64,000 nucleotides of DNA, taken from contig NZ_JAHZST010000010.1 of assembly GCF_019457885.1 (NCBI RefSeq), forward strand, positions 62,001 through 126,000, read 5' to 3'. Each line of letters opens with the position of its first letter. Position 1 is the stretch's first letter. Below are positions 43,222 through 50,472 of the stretch, one piece after another. The stretch comes from Shewanella nanhaiensis (GTDB lineage Bacteria; Pseudomonadota; Gammaproteobacteria; Enterobacterales; Shewanellaceae). The position numbers and the translations under genes are program-made. The notes beneath the pieces are model-generated. The model was given only the letters and a program-made list of their open reading frames with translations. It had not been told where the DNA came from and searched no databases.

Positions 43222-44952
43222 ATGCAAATAACCAACAGTTTAAATATTGATCTTGCTAGCCATACTCAACAAGGCCTGAAAGAGATAAATGAGGATGCTG
43301 TTGGTTTTTTTGTGCCCAATGAGACAAGACTACTCGACAATAAGGGGATCTTGTTAGTCGTTGCCGATGGTGTCAGCAGCGCCGAGGCTGGCAAAGCTGC
43401 TAGCGCCACCGCGGTGACACGCTTTATCAATGACTACTATCCCACACCTGAGACTTGGTCGGTTAAACACGCAGGTCAAAAACTACTCTCTAGTATCAAT
43501 ATTACCCTCTTCAAACGCAGTCATGAGTTTGCCAATGAGGAGAAAGGTTACCTGACCACTTTTACTGGCATGGTGATTAAATCCAGAACCTGCCACTTCT
43601 TCCATGTGGGTGACAGTCGTGCTTACCTGCTACGCGATGGGAAGCTAACCCAACTGACCCGAGATCATGTTGCCAGTATTGGGACTGGTAGAACCTTCCT
43701 TGCTCGTGCCGTAGGAATGGATAACTGTCTGCAGATTGACTACGGCTCAGTCGATCTTGAAACTGGTGACATATTATTAGCCACATCTGATGGCATACAC
43801 GACTTTGTCGATGAAGCTGTATTGATAGAGGTGCTCTCCTCCCAGCTTACAGAGCAGGAGAAGATAGACAAACTTGCTGCACTTGCCTTAGATAATGGCA
43901 GTGATGATAACATCAGTGGCGTCATTGCCCATATCACAGGCTTACCTAATGAAAGCCTCAATGATTACAACACAAAACTCACTCGGCTCCCTTTTCCTCC
44001 TCCTCTCGAGCCTGGCGTGATCCTCGATGGATATCAGATCATGGAGGAGTTGTTTGCCAGTAGCCGCAGCCAACTCTACCTTGTTGAGGACAGCGAAACT
44101 GGCGAGAGAGTCGTCATGAAAACCCCCTCAGTCACTTTTGAGGAGGATACAGGGTATATCGATAGGTTTATTCAAGAGGAGTGGATAGGAAAGCGGATAC
44201 ACAGTGAGTACGTCGTTAAGATCATTGAGCAGAAACGCCCCAGAACTTGTCTCTACTATTTAATGGAGTATGTCCATGGAGTTTCTTTAGATAAGTGGAT
44301 GAAACAAAACCACTTCCCTAAACCTAAAATAGCCATATCCATTATCGAAAAGGTGGCAAAAGGCTTGAGTGAGTTCCATAAAATGGAAACCATACATCAA
44401 GACTTAAAACCAGCGAATATACTCATTAATCAGGACAATGAGATAAAAATTGTCGATTTTGGATCTGTTTTTGTTGCTGGTGTCGCAGAGATTTTTGTGC
44501 CACTGGATCATGAAGGTGTCCTCGGCACAGCCACTTACTCAGATCCTAAATACCTGTTAGGAAAAAACACGGGAATACAGGGGGATCTCTACGCCCTAGC
44601 GACTATCTGCTACGAACTCTTTTGTGGAAAGCTCCCCTATGGTGACAAGATAGAGGAGTGCCAAACGGCCTTCGAGTATGACCGCCTTCGTTATATCCCT
44701 GCCAGTGACGTGAACCCCATTATTCCTATCTGGTTTGATAGAACACTCCAACGAGGAGTCGCCTTCGACTTAGAGGAGCGTTATGAAGTTATCGATGATT
44801 TCTTAACGGACTTAAGGAACCCAAACCCCATTTTTTTAAGGGACGATCCTAAGGCTAAAAAGAATAAGAGCCAGGTATTATTTTGGCAACTTCTCTCAGG
44901 ATTTTGGATATTAATGCTGATCTTGGTGGTTGCCATGTTTAAGCAGGGCTAA
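43222..44952 (+). CDS. Bifunctional PP2C phosphatase / Ser-Thr protein kinase, membrane-anchored
   Basis: A 576-residue fusion. Residues ~8-240 are a PP2C phosphatase with its metal residues Asp49-Gly50, Asp131 (HVGDSRAYL), Asp190 (ATSDGIHD) and Asp229 (DDNISG). Residues ~270-535 are a Hanks-type kinase: Lys300 (VVMKTP), Asp394 in HQDLKPAN (His-Gln-Asp instead of HRD), and Asp412 in DFGS. A single C-terminal helix (~555-572) anchors it. All catalytic residues are present in both halves. Kinase genes beside nitrate transporters recur (for example near nasA in Pseudomonas aeruginosa), but I know of no proven substrate. Acting on NarK is inference. Confidence 0.9.
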   Translation: MQITNSLNIDLASHTQQGLKEINEDAVGFFVPNETRLLDNKGILLVVADGVSSAEAGKAASATAVTRFINDYYPTPETWSVKHAGQKLLSSINITLFKRSHEFANEEKGYLTTFTGMVIKSRTCHFFHVGDSRAYLLRDGKLTQLTRDHVASIGTGRTFLARAVGMDNCLQIDYGSVDLETGDILLATSDGIHDFVDEAVLIEVLSSQLTEQEKIDKLAALALDNGSDDNISGVIAHITGLPNESLNDYNTKLTRLPFPPPLEPGVILDGYQIMEELFASSRSQLYLVEDSETGERVVMKTPSVTFEEDTGYIDRFIQEEWIGKRIHSEYVVKIIEQKRPRTCLYYLMEYVHGVSLDKWMKQNHFPKPKIAISIIEKVAKGLSEFHKMETIHQDLKPANILINQDNEIKIVDFGSVFVAGVAEIFVPLDHEGVLGTATYSDPKYLLGKNTGIQGDLYALATICYELFCGKLPYGDKIEECQTAFEYDRLRYIPASDVNPIIPIWFDRTLQRGVAFDLEERYEVIDDFLTDLRNPNPIFLRDDPKAKKNKSQVLFWQLLSGFWILMLILVVAMFKQG

Positions 44953-45146
44953 TAATAACGAATTAAAATATAAAGGTGGAAAAGTTAATTTATCTAGCTT
45001 TAACCCTGTTTCGATCAATAAATAAGCCTATCTGTTAACTATAATAACAGAGACATCAAGGATGATATATTCATATATACAATAGGTGGTAGTCACTAAT
45101 TATATTTTAGGTCTTCCATAATAAACAAAAATAACGGTGAGTATTC

Positions 45147-45542
45147 ATGATTAAAATGTTTAAAGAGTTATTACAGATGACATCCGAACAATCGGCTCCT
45201 CAACGTCTACTTTTTTTATTTGCTGATGCAGAAGCAACAAACCCTAAAAAAAGTAAGAAACACCAAAGGGGTACCATCTCTCCTGTTATGTGTGTCGATA
45301 AACTCCCCTCAGAATTGAGCTCTTTTGATGCATTAGTCAAAGAGGCGGATTCAATCGCAAAGCAGTGGAATTTTGTCTTTGTGGCCAGTTTAAGTGGTGA
45401 TAATGGTATCGCTCCTACAACAGAGGAAGCGGAGCCTTTCTTAAACAAGATGGCGAACGATATTGAAACAGGAAATGGAGTCGGCCGATATGTGATTTTC
45501 GATAGAGATGAAAATCCAATCCAACTAGAATCCCATGGCTAA
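45147..45542 (+). CDS. 131-residue protein of unknown function in the nitrate cluster
   Basis: A small soluble protein. It has a QRLLFLFADAE segment near residue 20, SPVMCVDKLPSEL near 45, a NFVFVASLSGDNG strand near 72 and a C-terminal YVIFDRDENPIQL. Similar proteins in other Proteobacteria are, from memory, often labelled ribonucleotide reductase subunit alpha although they lack any reductase domain; the label should not be copied. It follows the kinase gene by ~195 bp and precedes the HPP gene by ~110 bp, so shared function in nitrate handling is plausible. No mechanism can be read. Confidence 0.65.
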   Translation: MIKMFKELLQMTSEQSAPQRLLFLFADAEATNPKKSKKHQRGTISPVMCVDKLPSELSSFDALVKEADSIAKQWNFVFVASLSGDNGIAPTTEEAEPFLNKMANDIETGNGVGRYVIFDRDENPIQLESHG

Positions 45543-45654
45543 AAGGCCATACTTATCAGTCGCTAACCTGTAACCCTATGTTTTATTTAGCGCTATTGTG
45601 TTTCTAATCAAGACTGCTATGCTGATATTTTAAACAGATAATAACTTATCTCTT

Positions 45655-46149
45655 ATGCCAATGAAATCTATGTCGAACAGGGAAGTTTTCGCCTCCATCA
45701 TAGGTGCTTTTTTTGCGACCTTGTGCGCCTCATTTTTCAGTAATAGTATTCTCGAAGCCGATAATATGCCGATGATCTTAGCCTCCACAGGTGCATCAGC
45801 TATGCTAATTTTCGGTATACCTCACAGTCCAGTCTCCCAACCTTGGCCTTTAGTCGGCGGCCACCTTATTTCTGCCTTTATCGGGATCAGTGCCTATTAT
45901 CTTATTCCAAATCCAATACTGGCCTCATCCGTTGCCATAGGTGTTGCCATGCTACTGATGCATAACACTGGCTGTATGCACCCACCAGGAGGAGCAACCG
46001 CAGTCACGGCTGTGATTGGCGGCGCTAACGTCCATGAACTGGGTTACTACTTTATTATTGTCCCAGTTTTTTTTAATGCCATCATTTTACTCTCTATCGC
46101 CATGGCAGTCGCAACCTTCAGGGAGAAAAATCCATTTGTCATTGATTAA
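45655..46149 (+). CDS. HPP-family integral membrane protein, possible nitrite transporter
   Basis: A 164-residue protein with four to five hydrophobic segments and the family signature MHPPGGATAVTAVIGG near residue 106. HPP proteins of plant chloroplasts and cyanobacteria transport nitrite; in Proteobacteria the function is less tested. Its place between narK and narGHJI makes nitrite export or uptake the best hypothesis. ATGs at 45661 and 45670 are also possible starts. A 266-bp repeat begins 11 bp after its stop. Confidence 0.82.
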   Translation: MPMKSMSNREVFASIIGAFFATLCASFFSNSILEADNMPMILASTGASAMLIFGIPHSPVSQPWPLVGGHLISAFIGISAYYLIPNPILASSVAIGVAMLLMHNTGCMHPPGGATAVTAVIGGANVHELGYYFIIVPVFFNAIILLSIAMAVATFREKNPFVID

Positions 46150-46159
46150 TCAGACAGTT

Positions 46160-46425
46160 ATACCAATCAGTATAAGAAGTTGATCTACTCAGAGTGTCTT
46201 TTGGCAAACTAATTCAAGGCGAATGGATGATGTAATGGTTGTTCCCTTGTAAGTTCATTCAACGCAGAAGTAGGCAGCCAAAAACACTCCTTACAGGCGA
46301 GTTTTAGCGGTTCTGATACTGCGTTAACGAGCTTAACCGTAGAATAACTATGCTCTTCACTCGTTGCCTTGCCTCAGAACCGCTAAACTCTCGCTGAGCG
46401 ATCAAATCTTTATACTGATTGGTAT
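46160..46425. mobile_element. Family B 266-bp MITE-like element
   Basis: Its ends are perfect inverted repeats of 16 bp (ATACCAATCAGTATAA and complement), with imperfect pairing extending ~20 bp further inward. The right half holds a second strong inverted repeat (CGAGTTTTAGCGGTTCTGA against TCAGAACCGCTAAACTCTCG) enclosing a further AACGAG/CTCGTT stem, so the single strand can fold into a nested hairpin. An internal block CAAGGC-N12-TAATGGTTGTTCCCTTGT-N10-AACGCAG (46215-46267) matches family A at identical spacing. It is non-coding and lies between the HPP and parvulin genes. Confidence 0.78.
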
Positions 46426-46433
46426 TATTACTC

Positions 46434-46461
46434 ATAAAAAAGGAGAGCGATTTGCTCTCCT
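46434..46461 (-). terminator. Rho-independent terminator of the nar operon
   Basis: An 8-bp stem (AGGAGAGC/GCTCTCCT) with a GATTT loop is followed on the minus strand by TTTTTAT. It is ~20 bp after the parvulin stop and ends the minus-strand nar transcript. Confidence 0.85.
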
Positions 46462-46481
46462 AGACAACGCAATATCCACTA

Positions 46482-47294
46482 TCACACATGCATATTCTTA
46501 TCAGAGAAGCTGACCTCTATCCCCTGAATATCAGCCTCTTCCACTAAGCCGTGAATATAAGCCTGGATTGCCAAGTGAGAAGCGCGGTGAACTAGATAGC
46601 CCCGAACTTTATCTTGAACCATAGGGTAATCTAGTGCTTTTCCCTCCACTTTTCGTGCAACATTCACCACATGAAGACCGTAACGTGACTCAAGTGGTTT
46701 CTCTGCCAAGCCTTCAGGTAACATCATCAACTGGCGCTCAAACTCTGGCACAGTTTGACCGTTACTTATCTGACCAAGGGAACCACCAGTCTCTTTTGAA
46801 GGGCATACCGAGTGGTGCTTAGCTAATTCTCCAAACAGTTTAAGATCGTTTTTTAAGGTAGAGATAATGTCCATTGCATCACTCTTAGCATCATCTCTTG
46901 CATCAAGATCGTCATTGGCCGCAGCCAACAAAATATGATCAACCTCCATCAGCGGTGCTGTCGTGAACTTGTGGCGATTGTTATTAAAATAGCGCAAACA
47001 GTCATCCTCTTTAGGATCATCATACTTAACCTGCGTTTTTAGTAACTGCTGAACTCCAGCCTCCTCATTATCTCCTGTAACATCTATCCCTGATTTAACC
47101 GCTTGTTGTAGCAATAACTCTTGAACGACTAACGCTTGGCCAGCTCTTTGAACAACAACATCAAACTCACTGTGGGGATGATACTGAAGTTCATTTGCAA
47201 GTAGTGTCTCCTCTATCGGATTTCCATTGACAGAGATAACGGGCAACCTCTCTTTTGACGGGATTGTAGACTGATTTGAACCACATGAACTCAT
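46482..47294 (-). CDS. Parvulin-type peptidyl-prolyl isomerase (NifM/PpiC-like) linked to nar
   Basis: A 270-residue protein with an N-terminal helical part (residues ~15-110) and a parvulin domain at ~118-245 (EVDHILLAAANDD, CPSKETGGSLGQIS, RYGLHVVNV). NifM-like proteins help fold metalloenzymes. A PpiC-type gene also follows narI in Pseudomonas aeruginosa, so a chaperone for nitrate reductase is likely. It is 207 bp after narI and read in the same direction. The start MSSCG looks like a short lipobox but has no hydrophobic signal, so it is probably cytoplasmic. Confidence 0.82.
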   Translation of the reverse strand: MSSCGSNQSTIPSKERLPVISVNGNPIEETLLANELQYHPHSEFDVVVQRAGQALVVQELLLQQAVKSGIDVTGDNEEAGVQQLLKTQVKYDDPKEDDCLRYFNNNRHKFTTAPLMEVDHILLAAANDDLDARDDAKSDAMDIISTLKNDLKLFGELAKHHSVCPSKETGGSLGQISNGQTVPEFERQLMMLPEGLAEKPLESRYGLHVVNVARKVEGKALDYPMVQDKVRGYLVHRASHLAIQAYIHGLVEEADIQGIEVSFSDKNMHV

Positions 47295-47501
47295 AATTAG
47301 GACTCTTCTGGTAATTGTTGATTAAATATAACTGCATTTATAAATATCAACTTACGCTTATATCAAAGCACTTAACAACAGCAGTAACATTTAATTTAAA
47401 ATAAGAGTTAGTAACATTTAAATAGTTAAGAAATAATTAAATAGAGATAAACAACTCATCTACCTCTATTCAATTGATATCATTTACATCTCACTTTTTA
47501 A

Positions 47502-48179
47502 TTAACGTTGACGAACCAGTTGATAGCTTCTCGCAAAATATTTAACCGGCACGCTGATAACATGAACTAAACGAGTAAACGGAAAGATCATTATCAAAGT
47601 TAAGCCAACCAAAATATGCAGCTTATAGATAAAGTTCACCGATTCAATCGCCTCTGCAGCTTGAACACCTTGGAAAGTCGCAATACTCTGCGTCCAAGTC
47701 GCTAACAAGATCATCACAGAGCCATCGAGATGCCCCATAGAAGCCACGATAGTTAATAGACCCAATACCAATTGGATCAGTAACATAAACAACACCACAA
47801 TATCAGAACGTCTGGATGTAGCTCTAACTCTTGGGTTATTCAGACGACGTTTTATCAACATCACTAATCCGATTAAACAGATAACGCCAAAGAAACCACC
47901 ACTGACCATGGCCAGAAGCTGTTTATCAGGACTTGAGATAAAGTGGTGATAGATTGACTCAGGCGTTAACAATCCCACAAAGTGACCACCGAGAATAAAG
48001 ATAATCCCGATATGAAACATGTTACTTGCAACCCAGAAGCCTTTTTGATCCAGTAGCTGACTCGAGTCAGCTTTCCAGCTATACGGCTCACGGTCATACC
48101 TTATCCAACAGCCAATAAAGAACACCGACAGGGCGATAAAGGGATAGATCCCAAACAGAAAAAAATTGAAATTTGACAT
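47502..48179 (-). CDS. narI: Respiratory nitrate reductase gamma subunit (cytochrome b)
   Basis: A 225-residue protein with five membrane helices. The heme ligands are His56 and His66 (FHIGIIFILGGHFVG) and His188 and His206 (YKLHILV and RLVHVIS), at almost the same positions as in E. coli NarI. It oxidises quinol at the periplasmic side and feeds electrons to NarH. It starts 9 bp after narJ. Confidence 0.96.
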   Translation of the reverse strand: MSNFNFFLFGIYPFIALSVFFIGCWIRYDREPYSWKADSSQLLDQKGFWVASNMFHIGIIFILGGHFVGLLTPESIYHHFISSPDKQLLAMVSGGFFGVICLIGLVMLIKRRLNNPRVRATSRRSDIVVLFMLLIQLVLGLLTIVASMGHLDGSVMILLATWTQSIATFQGVQAAEAIESVNFIYKLHILVGLTLIMIFPFTRLVHVISVPVKYFARSYQLVRQR

Positions 48180-48188
48180 AATAATCTC

Positions 48189-48920
48189 CTACAATCCAGA
48201 CACTTGTGCGGCGTCAGCCTCGTGCCACTTAATGGGTACCTGATGAACCGTATTTGGATCCAAAGCGTTTTGCGATTGTTGTATTCCCGCACTAGGACAT
48301 TGACCAACAGCGGGATCATCAAAACGGATCTCCCTGTCTTCCCACTCTTTATCTATGGCTTCAACAGTATCATCACGCTCCTCTTTGCTCACCGCTTGCG
48401 CAATTTCAGCACGTTCAACCTCAACACCAGACACCTCAATAAGTGAGTCCAACAGCACCTTGTAATAACAATCACGCTCTTTAAGTCGCTCTGAGAGCAT
48501 GGTCAATATATGACTGATATCCCCTAGCCACTCCTGAATGAATTCAGGTGTTTGCAGGCTGAGAAACTCAAGATAGAGCGGAATGTAATCAGGAAGCTGC
48601 GATGAATCCACTTCAAAGCCATTAGCTTTGTAGACATTCATCAAATCCACCATGGCTTGGCCACGATCTCTGGATTCACCATGTACATGTTCAAACAAAA
48701 GCAGAGACAGCGCCCGGCCTCTATCGAACAGAAGATCATAGCTCTCCTGCACATCATAGAGATCTCGCTGAGTAAGCTCACAGATAAAACCGGTAAGCCC
48801 AGTTTGAGTTTCAACGCTAATATCTGATTGCTCAACAACACAGAGCAATTCATCTTTAGCATCAAAAAGTGCCTGAGTTGGATAGTCCAATAGATGTGAA
48901 ATAACTTTAAGTAGCAACAT
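48189..48920 (-). CDS. narJ: Nitrate reductase assembly chaperone
   Basis: A 243-residue, mostly helical TorD-like chaperone with the conserved ISHLLDYPTQ start near residue 7, LLFEHVHGESRDRGQAMVDL near 75 and LPDYIPLYLEFL near 108. It binds the NarG signal-like N-terminus, allows cofactor insertion and is not part of the final enzyme. The C-terminal ~70 residues are acidic and variable. It is 2 bp after narH. Confidence 0.94.
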   Translation of the reverse strand: MLLLKVISHLLDYPTQALFDAKDELLCVVEQSDISVETQTGLTGFICELTQRDLYDVQESYDLLFDRGRALSLLLFEHVHGESRDRGQAMVDLMNVYKANGFEVDSSQLPDYIPLYLEFLSLQTPEFIQEWLGDISHILTMLSERLKERDCYYKVLLDSLIEVSGVEVERAEIAQAVSKEERDDTVEAIDKEWEDREIRFDDPAVGQCPSAGIQQSQNALDPNTVHQVPIKWHEADAAQVSGL

Positions 48921-48922
48921 AA

Positions 48923-50461
48923 TTAATCCTCAACCTGAACAGTCTTAATTACGTTGCGCTGGGAGATCTTCTTACCGCCAAACATATTGACGCCATTTTG
49001 CCCATCGCTACATCCATTGCCGAAGGTAAAGCCACAACCGCTCTTCTCGCCGTATGCTTCTGGCACGTTCATCTCACGATGTCCGCTTGGGATCACATAC
49101 CTGTCTTCATAGTTTGCGATAGCAAGATAACGGTACATCTCATCGGCTTGTTTCTTAGTCAGTCCTGCCTGCTCAAGCACCTCGAGGTCCTCTACTCCCT
49201 CTACGTTCTCCGCACGTTTATATGCACGCATTGCAAGCATACGCTCTAATGCTGTGACAACGGGTGCTTCATCCCCTGCTGTCAGCAAGTTAGCAAGATA
49301 CTTAACAGGGATACGCAGTGACTTCACATCAGGGATCACACCCGCTTTACCTAATGTTCCAGCTTCAACTGCACTTTGAATTGGGCTAAGTGCAGGGATA
49401 TACCAAACCATAGGTAACGTGCGGTATTCAGGGTGTAGTGGCAGTGCGAGTTTCCAATCCATCGCCATCTTGTAAACTGGCGACTTTTGAGCAGCCTGGA
49501 TGACAGAGTCAGCAACACCATCTTTACGAGCTTGCTCAATGACAGCTGGATCGAATGGGTCAAGAAACACCTCAAGCTGCTTCTCATAGAGATCTGTTTC
49601 AGATGCCGTTGAGGCCACCTCTTTAATCTTATCTGCATCATATAGAAGCACGCCAAGATAACGAATACGGCCCACACAAGTCTCTGAACAGACAGTCGGC
49701 ATACCCGCTTCAATACGTGGGTAACAGAAGATACATTTTTCTGACTTACCAGACTTCCAGTTGTAATAGATCTTCTTATAGGGACATCCAGAGATACACA
49801 TTCTCCAACCACGGCACTTCTCTTGGTCGATAAGAACGATACCATCCTCTTCACGCTTGTAGATTGCGCCAGATGGACAAGATGCAACACATGCAGGGTT
49901 CAAACAGTGTTCACAAAGGCGAGGAAGATACATCATGAATGTGTTTTCGAACTCGCCATACATATTTTTCTGCATGTTATCGAAGTTCTTATCTTTACTA
50001 CGCTTTTCGAACTCAGTACCTAAGATCTCTTCCCAGTTTGGCCCCCACTCAATCTTCTCCATACGCTTGCCAGTGATGACAGAGCGTGGGCGCGCCGTAG
50101 GTTGATGCTCAACAACTGGAGCTGTGTGAAGATGCTGATAGTCATAATCAAATGGCTCGTAATAATCATCGATCTCTGGCATATCTGGATTAGCAAAAAT
50201 GCTAGCTAATACGCGATATTTACCACCAATACGAGGTTGGATATCACCGTTAGATTTTCTCTCCCAGCCCCCATTCCACTTATCTTGGTTTTCCCACTCT
50301 TTGGGATAACCTATCCCAGGTTTGGTTTCTACATTGTTGAACCAGGCATATTCAACACCTTCACGCGAGGTCCAGACGTTTTTACAAGTAATTGAACAAG
50401 TATGGCAACCGATACACTTATCAAGGTTAAGTACCATACCTATTTGAGAACGTACTTTCAT
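48923..50461 (-). CDS. narH: Respiratory nitrate reductase beta subunit (Fe-S protein)
   Basis: A 512-residue iron-sulfur protein. Four Cys clusters are visible: Cys16/19/22/26 (CIGCHTCSITC), CEHCLNPACVASCP near 184, CRGWRMCISGCP near 217, and CIFCYPRIEAGMPTVCSETC near 245. The third has Trp in place of one Cys, the mark of the [3Fe-4S] centre next to NarI. It transfers electrons from NarI to NarG on the cytoplasmic face. It is 11 bp after narG. Confidence 0.97.
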   Translation of the reverse strand: MKVRSQIGMVLNLDKCIGCHTCSITCKNVWTSREGVEYAWFNNVETKPGIGYPKEWENQDKWNGGWERKSNGDIQPRIGGKYRVLASIFANPDMPEIDDYYEPFDYDYQHLHTAPVVEHQPTARPRSVITGKRMEKIEWGPNWEEILGTEFEKRSKDKNFDNMQKNMYGEFENTFMMYLPRLCEHCLNPACVASCPSGAIYKREEDGIVLIDQEKCRGWRMCISGCPYKKIYYNWKSGKSEKCIFCYPRIEAGMPTVCSETCVGRIRYLGVLLYDADKIKEVASTASETDLYEKQLEVFLDPFDPAVIEQARKDGVADSVIQAAQKSPVYKMAMDWKLALPLHPEYRTLPMVWYIPALSPIQSAVEAGTLGKAGVIPDVKSLRIPVKYLANLLTAGDEAPVVTALERMLAMRAYKRAENVEGVEDLEVLEQAGLTKKQADEMYRYLAIANYEDRYVIPSGHREMNVPEAYGEKSGCGFTFGNGCSDGQNGVNMFGGKKISQRNVIKTVQVED

Positions 50462-50472
50462 GGTCCTACTCC

